From the NCBI GenBank assembly GCA_963808165.1, contig CAWEET010000021.1, positions 372,001 through 436,000 of the forward strand: a stretch of DNA of 64,000 nt, read 5' to 3'. The stretch comes from Thiosocius sp963808165. GTDB lineage: Bacteria > Pseudomonadota > Gammaproteobacteria > Chromatiales > Chromatiaceae. The position numbers and the translations under genes are program-made. Below the pieces are notes generated by a model, which ran no database searches, had not been told where the DNA came from, and saw only the letters and a program-made list of their open reading frames with translations. Shown piece by piece: positions 40,430 to 50,165 of the stretch (its first letter is position 1; every line of letters begins with the position of its first letter).

Positions 40430-43006
40430 ATGAGTGAAGTCACGGTCAGCCAACTCGCCTCCGATGTCGGTATCCCGGTGGACCGGCTGCTTAAGCAGCT
40501 GAGCGATGCTGGAATTTCCAAACAGAGTGCGGAAGACCTCATCACTGAGCAGGAGAAGATGGATCTGCTCAACCATTTGCGGCGTGCGCATGGCAAGAAG
40601 GAAGCCGCCGGTAGTGGGCGCAAGATCGCGCTGAAGCGGAAGACCACGACCGAGCTGCATCAGCCGGTCGCCGGCCGCACGACGGCACGCACTGCTGCAG
40701 CGCGTGCCGGCAAGACGGTCAGTGTCGAGGTGCGCCGCAAGCGCACGGTCGTCAAGCCGCAGGTCGACGATGCTGCGAAGCAAGAGGAACTGCTGCGTCA
40801 GGCCGAGGAGGCCAAGCGCGCCCTCGCGGAGCAGGCGGAACAGCGGCGCCAGGTCGAGCAAGAGAGCGAGGCGCGGCACCGCGCCGAAGAGGCCAGACGA
40901 CAGGCGGAAGAGGACGAGCGGCGCAAATCGGACGAGTCACGCCAGGCGGTTGAAGACGCGGAACGGCGCGAGGCCGAAGAAAAGGCGCGTCTCGAGGCCG
41001 AGCAGCTGCGCGCGCAGCAGGAGGCGGAGCAGCGCAAGACTGCCGAAAAGCCGGCCAAGAAGGCCAAGCGCCATCGCGAAGGTGGCGAAGCGGATCGACC
41101 TTCGCGCGGTCGGCAGGGGCGCAGGGAATTGCATGTCGCGAGCGGTAAACGTGGTCAGCGCGCCGGCAAGGCCGCGCGCAGATCCAGCCGCGACGCGATG
41201 GCAGGCGATTCACAACACGGCTTTCAGCGTCCTACGGCACCGGTGATCAAGGAGATCGCGGTACCAGAGACCATTTCGGTCGGTGATCTGGCTCAGCGCA
41301 TGTCGGTCAAGGCGGGCGAGCTGATCAAGACGCTGATGAAAATGGGGATGATGGTGACGATAAATCAGGTGCTCGATCAGGAAACCGCGATCCTGGTGGT
41401 CGAGGAGATGGGCCACAGCGCAGTGCAGCAGAAACAGGATGATGTCGAGGTAGAGATTCTGGCTGCGGCCGAGGAGGAGCAGCAGCAGGGCGACCTGCAG
41501 GCGCGCGCACCGGTGGTGACCATCATGGGCCATGTCGACCATGGCAAGACTTCACTGCTCGACCACATCAGACGGACGCGCGTGGCGGCCGGAGAGGCTG
41601 GTGGCATTACCCAGCACATCGGCGCCTACCACGTGCAAACCGACCACGGCATGATCTCGTTTCTGGATACGCCGGGACATGCGGCGTTCTCCGCGATGCG
41701 GGCGCGCGGCGCCCAGGCGACCGACATCGTGATCCTGGTGGTTTCCGCGGATGATGGCGTCATGCCTCAGACGAAGGAAGCGATCCAGCACGCGCGGGCA
41801 GCGAAGGTCCCGATCGTGGTCGCCATCAATAAGATAGACAAACCGGACGCGAACCCGGATCGGGTGATGCAGGAACTGGTCGCCGAAGAGGTGGTTCCCG
41901 AGGACTGGGGTGGCGACACCCAGTTCGTCAAGGTATCGGCGAAGACCGGAGAGGGCATTGATCAACTGCTCGAGGCCGTGCTGCTGCAGTCCGAGTTGCT
42001 TGAGCTGAACGCTGTGCATGAAGGCTTCGCCAAGGGCATCATCGTCGAATCCAGTCTCGACAAGGGGCGTGGCCCGGTTGCCACCGTGCTGGTTCAGTCC
42101 GGGACCTTGAAACGTGGTGACGCCGTGGTGGCCGGTCCCGAGTACGGTCGTGTCCGGGCGATGTTCGACGAGACTGGCCGCTCCGTGAAAGAGGCCGGGC
42201 CGTCGATACCGGTTCAGGTCCTCGGGCTGTCCGCGGCACCGTCGGCCGGGGATGACCTGATCGCGCTGGCCGACGAACGCAAGGCGCGCGAACTCGCCGA
42301 CCTCCGCCGCATCCGGCATCGTGATTCACGCCTGGCAGAGCAAAAGTCCGCCAAGCTCGATCAGCTGTTTTCACAGATGGCCGAAGGCGAGGTTTCGTAC
42401 GTCAATCTGATCGTCAAGGCCGATGTTCAGGGTTCGGTGGAGGCCCTGCGCGAGTCCTTGCTGAAGATCGAAACCGATGAGGCCAAGGTGCGTCTCGTGG
42501 CGTCCGGAGTGGGTGGGATTACTGAATCCGACGCCAACCTCGCCGTCACCTCGAATGCCATCCTGATCGGCTTCAATGTCCGTGCGGATGCGAGTGCGCG
42601 CCGTGTGGTCGAGGAGCATGGACTCGATCTGCGTTATTACAGCATCATCTACGAGGTCATCGACGACGTTAAGCAGGCGATCTCCGGGCTACTGTCGCCG
42701 GTCATCAAGGAAGAGATCATCGGACTGGCCGAGGTGCGCGACGTATTCCGCTCGTCCAAGCTGGGCGCAATCGCCGGCTGCATCGTGGTCGAGGGCACGG
42801 TCAAGCGCCACAACCCGATTCGTGTGCTGCGCGACAACGTGGTGATCTACGAGGGCGAACTAGAATCGCTGCGCCGGTTCAAGGACGACGTGAACGAGGT
42901 CAAGGCCGGCACCGAGTGTGGTGTCGGCGTGAAGAACTACAATGACGTCAAGTCCGGCGACCACATCGAAGTGTTTGAGCGCACCGAAGTCGCGCGGCAG
43001 CTCTGA
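40430..43006 (+). CDS. infB: Translation initiation factor IF-2
   Basis: An 858-residue GTPase. IF2_N modules are at the N-terminus (1-50) and just before the G domain, separated by a long charged Glu/Arg/Ala-rich stretch. G-domain motifs are GHVDHGKT (from G367), DTPGHAAF, NKID and SAKTGEG; domains II, III and C2 follow, with VEGTVKRHNPIRVLRDN near the end. It positions initiator tRNA on the 30S subunit. The start ATG 40430 lies 12 bases after the nusA stop. Confidence 0.97.
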   Translation: MSEVTVSQLASDVGIPVDRLLKQLSDAGISKQSAEDLITEQEKMDLLNHLRRAHGKKEAAGSGRKIALKRKTTTELHQPVAGRTTARTAAARAGKTVSVEVRRKRTVVKPQVDDAAKQEELLRQAEEAKRALAEQAEQRRQVEQESEARHRAEEARRQAEEDERRKSDESRQAVEDAERREAEEKARLEAEQLRAQQEAEQRKTAEKPAKKAKRHREGGEADRPSRGRQGRRELHVASGKRGQRAGKAARRSSRDAMAGDSQHGFQRPTAPVIKEIAVPETISVGDLAQRMSVKAGELIKTLMKMGMMVTINQVLDQETAILVVEEMGHSAVQQKQDDVEVEILAAAEEEQQQGDLQARAPVVTIMGHVDHGKTSLLDHIRRTRVAAGEAGGITQHIGAYHVQTDHGMISFLDTPGHAAFSAMRARGAQATDIVILVVSADDGVMPQTKEAIQHARAAKVPIVVAINKIDKPDANPDRVMQELVAEEVVPEDWGGDTQFVKVSAKTGEGIDQLLEAVLLQSELLELNAVHEGFAKGIIVESSLDKGRGPVATVLVQSGTLKRGDAVVAGPEYGRVRAMFDETGRSVKEAGPSIPVQVLGLSAAPSAGDDLIALADERKARELADLRRIRHRDSRLAEQKSAKLDQLFSQMAEGEVSYVNLIVKADVQGSVEALRESLLKIETDEAKVRLVASGVGGITESDANLAVTSNAILIGFNVRADASARRVVEEHGLDLRYYSIIYEVIDDVKQAISGLLSPVIKEEIIGLAEVRDVFRSSKLGAIAGCIVVEGTVKRHNPIRVLRDNVVIYEGELESLRRFKDDVNEVKAGTECGVGVKNYNDVKSGDHIEVFERTEVARQL

Positions 43007-43031
43007 TAGGTCGCTCGAGAGGCACTGGTAG

Positions 43032-43394
43032 ATGCAGGAGTTTGGCCGCGAAGAACGTGTCGGCACCGAGATTCACCGCGAACTGGCGCTGCTGCTGCGC
43101 GATGAGGCCAGGGATCCGAGGCTGTCGAGCGTGACCATCCAGGAGGTTCGCGTGGTTCGCGATCTGTCACATGCCAAGGTATTTTTCACCTTGATGGATC
43201 CGACCCAGGCGAAAGCGACCGAAGCCGCGCTCAACAAGGCGTCGGCGTTTCTGCGCCGTCGCTTGGCCGATATCATGAGCCTGCGTACCGTGCCGCGTCT
43301 GGCGTTCGTATACGACAAGTCGATCGAAAATGGCATGCGCCTGTCGTCGCTGATCGACGAGGCAGTCGCCAAAGACGAAGGGCGCGGGGACTGA
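43032..43394 (+). CDS. rbfA: Ribosome-binding factor A
   Basis: A 120-residue KH-like protein: RVGTEIHRELALLLRDEARDP, VSVVRDLSHAKVFFTLMD-like segment and VPRLAFVYDKSIENGMRL are typical of RbfA. It binds the 30S subunit during late maturation of the 16S 5' end. It lies 25 bases after infB and two bases before truB. Confidence 0.95.
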   Translation: MQEFGREERVGTEIHRELALLLRDEARDPRLSSVTIQEVRVVRDLSHAKVFFTLMDPTQAKATEAALNKASAFLRRRLADIMSLRTVPRLAFVYDKSIENGMRLSSLIDEAVAKDEGRGD

Positions 43395-43396
43395 TC

Positions 43397-44314
43397 GTGG
43401 GGCGGCGTGGACGAGCGCGTGGTCGGCCGGTCAGCGGCATCCTGTTGCTGGACAAGCCACTGGGACTGAGCTCGAATCAAGCGCTGCAGAGGGTCAAGCG
43501 CCTGTATGACGCGCGCAAGGCTGGCCACACCGGCAGTCTTGACCCGTTGGCCGATGGCATGCTGCCGATTTGTTTTGGCGATGCGACCAAGCTCTCGGCC
43601 TTTCTGCTCGACGCCGACAAGCATTACCGTTTCCGGGTCAGGCTGGGCCAGACCACCGCGACCGGCGATGCCGAGGGCGACATCCTGAGCGAGCGGCCAG
43701 TCGAAGACATCAGCGCCGAGCGGATCGAACAGGTGTTGTCGACATTCAGCGGTGACATCGAACAATTGCCGCCGATGTACTCAGCACTCAAGCATCAGGG
43801 CAAGAGGCTGTATGAACTGGCCCGCCAAGGCCTCGAGGTGGAGCGTGAGCCGCGCCGTGTGACGATTCATTCGCTGACCTTGGGCGACATCGATCTGCCT
43901 ATCTTCGAGCTGAAGGTGGATTGCTCGAAGGGTACCTATGTGCGCACCCTGGCAGAGGACATCGGCGAAGCGCTCGGCTGCGGGGCGCATGTCGCCGCGT
44001 TGCGGCGAACCGGTGTCGGTCCCTACACCGATTACCCAATGCACACGATGGACGAGTTGGAACAGGTCGCGCAGCAGGGGCAGGCGGCGCTGGACAGCCT
44101 GTTGCTGCCGATCGACACTGCCCTGGCAGACTGGCCGGAGGTGCGGGTCGGCGCCGATTCCGGATTCTACCTGAAGCAGGGCCAGCCGGTCCTGGTGCCC
44201 AAGGCGCCCACCGAAGGTTGGGTGCGGATCTATCTGGGTGATGAATTTCTTGCGGTCGGCCAGGTTCAGGACGATGGGCGGATCGCCCCCAAACGCCTGA
44301 TGACCGGAGGCTGA
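43397..44314 (+). CDS. truB: tRNA pseudouridine-55 synthase TruB
   Basis: A 305-residue enzyme that makes pseudouridine 55 in the T-arm of tRNAs. The catalytic aspartate D49 lies in GHTGSLDPLADGMLP, preceded by LLLDKPLGLSSNQALQ. The C-terminal PUA-like domain begins near residue 245. The GTG start at 43397 lies two bases after the rbfA stop, so coupling is expected. A terminator-like hairpin follows at 44361. Confidence 0.95.
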   Translation: MGRRGRARGRPVSGILLLDKPLGLSSNQALQRVKRLYDARKAGHTGSLDPLADGMLPICFGDATKLSAFLLDADKHYRFRVRLGQTTATGDAEGDILSERPVEDISAERIEQVLSTFSGDIEQLPPMYSALKHQGKRLYELARQGLEVEREPRRVTIHSLTLGDIDLPIFELKVDCSKGTYVRTLAEDIGEALGCGAHVAALRRTGVGPYTDYPMHTMDELEQVAQQGQAALDSLLLPIDTALADWPEVRVGADSGFYLKQGQPVLVPKAPTEGWVRIYLGDEFLAVGQVQDDGRIAPKRLMTGG

Positions 44315-44360
44315 CAGACGCCACGAATTGAGAGAGAATGCGCGACCTGAATTTTATCGC

Positions 44361-44382
44361 GGGGCCCTGACGGCCCCTTTTT
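44361..44382 (+). terminator. Terminator/attenuator between truB and rpsO
   Basis: GGGGCC (44361-44366) and GGCCCC (44372-44377) pair around CTGAC and run into five T. It separates the rimP-truB part from rpsO-pnp and lies in the rpsO leader. Confidence 0.75.
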
Positions 44383-44449
44383 ATCAACGCCGAAGCCGCC
44401 TGAACTCATTGTTGGGGGCTTCACCGAGGCATATGACAGGAGAAATGTC

Positions 44450-44719
44450 ATGACAATGAGCGCAGAGCAAAAGCAGGCCATCGTTTCAGATTACGGTAAG
44501 GACCCGAAAGACACGGGTTCGACCGAAGTCCAGGTCGCCCTGTTGACCGCCCGTATCACCGAGCTGACGCCGCATTTCCAGACCCACAAGAAAGACCATC
44601 ATTCCCGCCAGGGCCTGGTGCGTCTGGTCAACCAGCGCCGCAAGCTGCTCGACTACCTCAAGTCGAAGGATGTGGAGCGTTACAGAGAACTCATCGCCCG
44701 TCTCGGCCTGCGTCGCTGA
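44450..44719 (+). CDS. rpsO: 30S ribosomal protein S15
   Basis: An 89-residue primary rRNA-binding protein: DTGSTEVQVALLTARI, HFQTHKKDHHSRQGL and LVNQRRKLLDYL are the invariant parts. The ATG 44450 follows an AGGAGAAATGTC site. S15 represses its own translation in E. coli through its leader RNA; the 130-base leader here, with a terminator hairpin, leaves room for similar control. pnp starts 36 bases later. Confidence 0.97.
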   Translation: MTMSAEQKQAIVSDYGKDPKDTGSTEVQVALLTARITELTPHFQTHKKDHHSRQGLVRLVNQRRKLLDYLKSKDVERYRELIARLGLRR

Positions 44720-44755
44720 GCGAACACACATCCATAAAGGTTTGAGGATTTCCCA

Positions 44756-46852
44756 GTGAACCCGATCAAGAAGACATTTCAGTACGGCGAGCACAAAGTC
44801 ACACTCGAGACCGGTGAGATCGCGCGCCAGGCCGAAGCGGCCGTGCTGGTCAACATGGCGGACACCGTGGTACTCGTCACGGTCGTGTACGACAAGAACC
44901 TGGACAGCGGACGCGACTTCTTTCCGCTGACCGTCGACTATCAGGAGAAGACCTACGCGGCGGGTAAGATTCCAGGCGGTTTTTTCCGTCGTGAAGGACG
45001 CCCGTCGGAAAAGGAAGTCCTCACCTCGCGGCTGATCGACCGGCCGATCCGCCCGCTGTTTCCGAAGTCCTTCAAGGCCGAGACGCAGGTCATCTGCACG
45101 GTCAAGTCGCTGAACCCGAAAATCGATCCGGAGATCCCATCGCTGATCGGCACCTCGGCGGCGTTGGCCATCTCCGGCGCGCCCTTCCAGGGACCAATCG
45201 GCGCCGCCCGCGTCGGTTACAAGGACGGCAACTACCTGCTCAACGGACCGACCGGACTGGGCGAGCATAGCGACCTGGATCTGGTCGTTGCCGGCACCGA
45301 AAATGCCGTGCTGATGGTCGAATCCGAAGCCGACCAGCTTTCCGAAGAGATCATGCTGGGCGCGGTGCTGTTCGGGCATGAGCAGATGCAGGTGGTGATC
45401 AGCACGATCAAGGAACTGGCGGCGGAGGTCAACAAGCCGATCATCGAGCTGCCCTCGGCAGTTGAGAATGCCGATCTCAAATCGGCCGTCGAGTCGGCAT
45501 GCGGCGACGCTCTGCGCAATGCCTACACCATAGCCGACAAGATGGATCGTTACGCAGCGATTGATGCGGCGGTCGCGTCCGCCAAGCAGCAGCTGTGTGG
45601 TGGCGAAGCGCCCGCTTTTGATGAAGGCGGAGTCGTTGCTGCGATCGAGAAACTGAAAAAGTCCACTGTGCGCGGTCGCATCATCGCCGGTGAGCCGCGT
45701 ATCGATGGTCGGGACACCAAGACGGTTCGCCAGATCAATATTCGTACCGGCGTACTGCCGCGCACCCACGGTTCCGCACTGTTCACCCGTGGTGAAACCC
45801 AGGCCCTGGTCGTGACCACGCTCGGCACCGAGCGTGACTCGCAGATCATCGATGCGCTTGAAGGCGAGCGCAGAGAGGCATTCATGCTGCACTACAACTT
45901 CCCTCCGTTCTGCGTCGGCGAATTGGGCCGTGTCGGCAGCCCCAAACGGCGCGAGATCGGGCATGGGCGTCTGGCCAAGCGCGGTGTTTCGGCGTGCATG
46001 CCGAACATCGAGGATTTTCCTTATTCCATTCGTGTGGTGTCCGAGATCACCGAGTCGAACGGCTCATCGTCGATGGCCTCGGTGTGCGGTACCAGCCTGT
46101 CGCTGATGGATGCCGGTGTTCCGGTCAAATCTCCGGTGGCCGGCGTGGCCATGGGTCTGATCAAAGAGGGCGAACAATTTGCGGTGCTCACGGACATCCT
46201 TGGTGACGAGGACCATCTGGGCGATATGGACTTCAAGGTCGCGGGTACCGTGAACGGCATCAACGCCCTGCAGATGGACATCAAGATCGACGGCATCACC
46301 CGCGAGATCATGGAGATCGCGCTGGCACAGGCGAAAGATGGCCGGCTGCACATCCTCGAAGAGATGGGCAAGGCGATCAAGGCCCCGCGTGAGCAGATGT
46401 CGGAGCATGCGCCGCGCATCGTCTCGTTCAAGATCAACCCGGACAAGATCCGTGATGTCATCGGCAAGGGTGGAGTGACCATCCGCTCGATTACCGAGGA
46501 AACGGGTGCCACAGTCGACATCAGCGACGACGGTACGGTGAAGATATTCTCGGTCGACCGGAGTGCCGGTGATGAGGCGCGCAAGCGTGTCGAACTGATC
46601 ACTGCGGACGTCGAGGTCGGCACGATCTACGAGGGTCGTGTCGCGCGCCTGATGGATTTTGGCGCATTCGTGACCATCCTGCCGGGCAAGGACGGTCTGG
46701 TGCATATCAGCCAGATTTCGGATGAGCGCGTCGAGAAGGTCAGTGACAAGCTGGCCGAGGGTGACACCATCAAGGTCAAGGTGCTGGAAGTCGACAAGCA
46801 GGGCCGTATCCGCCTGAGCATGAAGGCGGTGGCCGAAGAAGCCGAAGCCTGA
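44756..46852 (+). CDS. pnp: Polynucleotide phosphorylase
   Basis: A 698-residue 3'-5' exoribonuclease using phosphate. It has two RNase PH domains (about 1-215 and 310-550) joined by an alpha-helical linker, a KH domain (KIRDVIGKGGVTIRSI) and an S1 domain (GRVARLMDFGAFVTI, LVHISQIS). It degrades mRNA, in part within the degradosome. The start is GTG 44756. Pairing with rpsO is the usual arrangement. A bidirectional terminator follows the stop by 21 bases. Confidence 0.97.
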   Translation: MNPIKKTFQYGEHKVTLETGEIARQAEAAVLVNMADTVVLVTVVYDKNLDSGRDFFPLTVDYQEKTYAAGKIPGGFFRREGRPSEKEVLTSRLIDRPIRPLFPKSFKAETQVICTVKSLNPKIDPEIPSLIGTSAALAISGAPFQGPIGAARVGYKDGNYLLNGPTGLGEHSDLDLVVAGTENAVLMVESEADQLSEEIMLGAVLFGHEQMQVVISTIKELAAEVNKPIIELPSAVENADLKSAVESACGDALRNAYTIADKMDRYAAIDAAVASAKQQLCGGEAPAFDEGGVVAAIEKLKKSTVRGRIIAGEPRIDGRDTKTVRQINIRTGVLPRTHGSALFTRGETQALVVTTLGTERDSQIIDALEGERREAFMLHYNFPPFCVGELGRVGSPKRREIGHGRLAKRGVSACMPNIEDFPYSIRVVSEITESNGSSSMASVCGTSLSLMDAGVPVKSPVAGVAMGLIKEGEQFAVLTDILGDEDHLGDMDFKVAGTVNGINALQMDIKIDGITREIMEIALAQAKDGRLHILEEMGKAIKAPREQMSEHAPRIVSFKINPDKIRDVIGKGGVTIRSITEETGATVDISDDGTVKIFSVDRSAGDEARKRVELITADVEVGTIYEGRVARLMDFGAFVTILPGKDGLVHISQISDERVEKVSDKLAEGDTIKVKVLEVDKQGRIRLSMKAVAEEAEA

Positions 46853-46873
46853 TCGCCGGTCAGCGTGCCGCGC

Positions 46874-46898
46874 AAAAGGGGCTCCAAGAGCCCCTTTT
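46874..46898. terminator. Bidirectional terminator between pnp and holC
   Basis: AAAAGGGGCT (46874-46883) and AGCCCCTTTT (46889-46898) form a perfect 10-bp stem with a 5-base loop. It has a T-run on the plus strand (pnp) and four T on the minus strand (holC). Confidence 0.85.
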
Positions 46899-46997
46899 GT
46901 TGTTTAACGGGTCGGGCAGGTTCGCTTGCTGGCCCCGATTTGAAAGGGCGGCAGGCATTGAATACTGCCCCGGCGTGTTCGGTGCGCGGCAACGCCG

Positions 46998-47426
46998 TCA
47001 GGCGATTTCGTGCGTGTTCAGCGGATAGCCATGCTCGCGGTAGTAACGGAAGCGGTCCCTGCTAGCGCTTTTTACCGCTTCGTCGTGATCCACACATTCG
47101 ATCAGGCGCTCGAAGCGGCCGAAGAATACCGGCACTTCCGTTGCCAGGTTGATCAATATTTCGTGCTCCTGCGTATCTGTGCCGCCGTCACCGACCAGGA
47201 TCGGGTTAATCTCACGCTCGTCTCTGCCAAGCACGCCGTGCGGGATGAAGCTGTGTTCCCAGAGGGTCCAGAGCAAGCCATCCAGATGTTTCGACTCAGT
47301 GGCCAGCGGGGTATGGATCAGCACCCGGCGGCCGGCGCGACGGGCCTTTTCCGCGATTCGGCAGGCCAGCTGGTAGCGGTCACCGCTGGCAAGTTTCTCG
47401 AGGATGTAGAAGTCGATTTGGGTCAT
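46998..47426 (-). CDS. holC: DNA polymerase III chi subunit HolC
   Basis: A 142-residue protein: IDFYILEKLASGDRYQLACRI at the start, HTPLATESKHLDGLLWTL in the middle and NLATEVPVFFGRFERLIECVD near the end match HolC. Chi links the clamp loader to single-strand binding protein at the replication fork. As in many gammaproteobacteria it follows pepA, here with a 19-base gap. Confidence 0.93.
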   Translation of the reverse strand: MTQIDFYILEKLASGDRYQLACRIAEKARRAGRRVLIHTPLATESKHLDGLLWTLWEHSFIPHGVLGRDEREINPILVGDGGTDTQEHEILINLATEVPVFFGRFERLIECVDHDEAVKSASRDRFRYYREHGYPLNTHEIA

Positions 47427-47445
47427 GCCTGTCGCGATGCTGCTG

Positions 47446-48945
47446 CTACATTCGGACCTTGCAGCGGCGCAGCAGGTACTCGGTGAGCATGGGTACCGGT
47501 CGCCCGGTTGCCCCTTTGGCGCTGCCGGTCAACCACGAGACGCCGGCGATGTCGAGGTGGGCCCATTTAAACTTCTTGGTATAGCGCGACAGGAAGCATG
47601 CGGCGGTAATCGCGCCGGCGCCACGCCCGCTGCCGATGTTCGCCATGTCGGCAAAGTTGCTGTCGAGGGAGGGCTGGTATTCGTCCCACAGCGGCAGTCG
47701 CCAGGCGCGGTCGCCGCACTCGGCTCCGGCCTCCAGCAGATCGTTGGCGAGCACATCGTCGTTGGCCATCAGACCGCTCGCCTGGTCGCCGAGTGCGATA
47801 ATGCAAGCGCCTGTCAATGTAGCGATATCGATTACTGCGGCCGGTTTGAAGCGTTCCGCGTAGGTCAATGCATCGCACAGTATCAAGCGGCCCTCGGCAT
47901 CGGTATTCAGTACCTCGATGGTCTGTCCGGACATCGAGGTAACGATGTCGCCGGGCTTGTTGGCATCGCCATCGGGCAGGTTCTCCGAGCTCGGTACGAC
48001 GCCGACCAGGTTTATCGGCAGCTCCAGTTCGACGCAGGCAGCGATGGTGCCGAGCACGCTGGCACCACCGCACATGTCGTATTTCATTTCATCCATGCTG
48101 GCAGACGGTTTGATAGAGATGCCGCCGGCGTCGAAGGTCAGGCCTTTGCCGACCAGGGCGACCGGCCTCGCGTCGGCCTTGCCGCCCCGGTATTCCAGGA
48201 CGATCAGCTTCGCCGGCTGGCGGCTGCCGCGCGACACCGAAAGCAGGGCACCCATGCCCAGCCGGCTCATCTCCTTTTCGTCGAGCACGGTGGCCTTCAG
48301 CTTACGTTTGCCGCGCGCGAGCGCCCTGGCCTGGTCGGCGAGATAGCTCGGTGTACAGATGTTGCCCGGCAGGTTGGCCAGGTCCCTGGCCAGGCGGCTG
48401 CCCATCCCTATTGCATGGCCATGGGCGGTCGCGCGCTTTGCAGCGTTCATCTGATCGCGCGACTGCAACAGGAAACTGACTCGTTTGAGCGGCCGCTTGG
48501 GCGGCGTGCTTTCGCTCTTGCACTGATCGAAACGGTACACGGCACCTTCCGCAGCATGCACCGCCTCTCGCACCAGTCGGTACACTGAGTCGTCCCCGGC
48601 GTCGTTCGGCAGTAGCACCAGGCAATCCGTCGCACCGGACTTTTCAAGCTGCTGGAATGCCGCTGCCAGCGCCAGCCCGAACTGGCGTGCCGAGAACTTT
48701 CTCCGCTCGTCCATGCCGACCAACAGGATGCGCGCCGCTTCACAGTCGTGCGGTTCGTACAGCATCTGGGTTTGACCGATGTCGGCGTTGAAATCCTGGC
48801 GATGCAAGACCGCCTTGATCTGTCCGTCGAGCGCCGCATCGAGCGCCTGGCCCGGCGCCGTCATATGGTTGTTCTTGAACACACCGACCACCAGGCAGGC
48901 TGATTTCAGTTTCTCCGGGTCGCCGAGTTTGCAGCTGTATTCCAT
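47446..48945 (-). CDS. pepA: Leucyl (cytosol) aminopeptidase PepA
   Basis: A 499-residue M17 peptidase. VGKGLTFDAGGISIKPSA with the first metal ligands, NLPDGDANKPGD and NTDAEGRLILCDALTYA (the family signature), and ATLTGACIIALG complete the dizinc active site. It removes N-terminal residues from peptides and in E. coli also binds DNA. The ATG 48945 is chosen because GGAG precedes it by five bases; a longer frame reaches 48996. It is divergent from lptF, a conserved arrangement. Confidence 0.95.
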   Translation of the reverse strand: MEYSCKLGDPEKLKSACLVVGVFKNNHMTAPGQALDAALDGQIKAVLHRQDFNADIGQTQMLYEPHDCEAARILLVGMDERRKFSARQFGLALAAAFQQLEKSGATDCLVLLPNDAGDDSVYRLVREAVHAAEGAVYRFDQCKSESTPPKRPLKRVSFLLQSRDQMNAAKRATAHGHAIGMGSRLARDLANLPGNICTPSYLADQARALARGKRKLKATVLDEKEMSRLGMGALLSVSRGSRQPAKLIVLEYRGGKADARPVALVGKGLTFDAGGISIKPSASMDEMKYDMCGGASVLGTIAACVELELPINLVGVVPSSENLPDGDANKPGDIVTSMSGQTIEVLNTDAEGRLILCDALTYAERFKPAAVIDIATLTGACIIALGDQASGLMANDDVLANDLLEAGAECGDRAWRLPLWDEYQPSLDSNFADMANIGSGRGAGAITAACFLSRYTKKFKWAHLDIAGVSWLTGSAKGATGRPVPMLTEYLLRRCKVRM

Positions 48946-49064
48946 GGGAACTCCGTAATCACCGTTGTGCGGCCGGCCGAGCTTTCGCTGGCTCACCGTT
49001 GACGGTATGGTTTGCGTTGGCCGTGCGCCAGAGTGTAGCGAATCAGGAGCGTAAAGAAAGCACC

Positions 49065-50165
49065 ATGGGGATCATCGATCGGATGCTTCTGCGCGAGATC
49101 TTCAAGACTTTGTCTGTCGTTGTACTGGTGATCGTGCTGGTGCTCCTGTCCAACCTTCTGGTGCGCTACCTCGGCAAGGCGGCCGCGGGTGTACTGAACA
49201 CCGATGTCCTGCTCATGGTTGTCGGACTGGAGGTGGTTCGGGCGCTGGGGCTGATTATTCCGCCGGCGTTTTTCTTCTCCGTCCTGTGGGTCCTCGGGCG
49301 CATGTACCGCGACAGCGAGATGGTGGCACTTGCCGCCTCCGGTTTCGGTCATTGGAGGATATTCCGATCGGTGTTTCTGGCCGCATTGCCGCTGACGCTG
49401 CTGGTGCTGCTGCTGGTCATGGAGCTGCTGCCCTGGGCCAAGGGGTACGTGACCGAGCTGAGGGACCAGGAGGCCAATACCGCCGATATATCGGGTGTCA
49501 AACCCGGACGCTTCAACGAGTTCAGTCAGGGAGGGTTAGTCGTTTATACGGAACGGCAGGCGCAAGACCGCTCCGAGCTGCAGGGGATTTTCGTGCAGGA
49601 TCGGCAACACGGCAAACTGGGCCTGGTAACCGCCGAAACCGCCTACCAGGAGACGGACCCGGATACCGGTGAGCGTTTCATCGTTCTGACCGACGGTCAT
49701 CGCTACGAGGGTACTCCGGGACAGTTGGATTATGTGCTTGGGCGTTTCGATGAGTATGCCGTGCGCATCCCAACGGTCGAGACCGGAAGCCTCTATGTTC
49801 CGGAGAGCGCGAAACCCTGGGAGGAACTGCTCGCCTCGGACGATCCGGAGGATCGCGCCGAGTTCCATTATCGGCTTTCGGTGCCGTTAGCCCTGCTGGC
49901 CTTCGGTGTGCTGGCCGTACCGCTGGCGCGATCGCCGCCCCGGTCGGGCGTCTACGGCCGGCTGATATTCGCTGTATTGATCTATTTTACCTTCATGAAC
50001 ATGCAGCACGTCGCAGAGAAATGGCTCGAGCACGGCGTGCTGCCGGGCTGGATGGGTATGTGGTGGTTGCCGCTGCTGATGGTTCTGCTTGCCGGCCTGA
50101 TCATGCTGGTGGATTCGAACGGGTTCGCGTTACGCCGTCGCAGATGGGCGACTGGTCGCCCATGA
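49065..50165 (+). CDS. lptF: LPS export permease LptF
   Basis: A 366-residue inner-membrane protein of the YjgP/YjgQ family, with three N-terminal helices (IFKTLSVVVLVIVLVLLSN and so on), a periplasmic beta-jellyroll (about 130-270) and three C-terminal helices. With LptG and the ATPase LptB it extracts lipopolysaccharide from the inner membrane. ATG 49065 is chosen because the first helix directly follows; an upstream start at 48999 would add non-conserved residues. Its ATGA overlaps the lptG start. Confidence 0.94.
   Translation: MGIIDRMLLREIFKTLSVVVLVIVLVLLSNLLVRYLGKAAAGVLNTDVLLMVVGLEVVRALGLIIPPAFFFSVLWVLGRMYRDSEMVALAASGFGHWRIFRSVFLAALPLTLLVLLLVMELLPWAKGYVTELRDQEANTADISGVKPGRFNEFSQGGLVVYTERQAQDRSELQGIFVQDRQHGKLGLVTAETAYQETDPDTGERFIVLTDGHRYEGTPGQLDYVLGRFDEYAVRIPTVETGSLYVPESAKPWEELLASDDPEDRAEFHYRLSVPLALLAFGVLAVPLARSPPRSGVYGRLIFAVLIYFTFMNMQHVAEKWLEHGVLPGWMGMWWLPLLMVLLAGLIMLVDSNGFALRRRRWATGRP

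Noticed and set aside
39173..40879. Minus-strand open frame of 568 codons across nusA and infB
   Set aside because: It covers the junction of two certain genes on the other strand and has no known domain.
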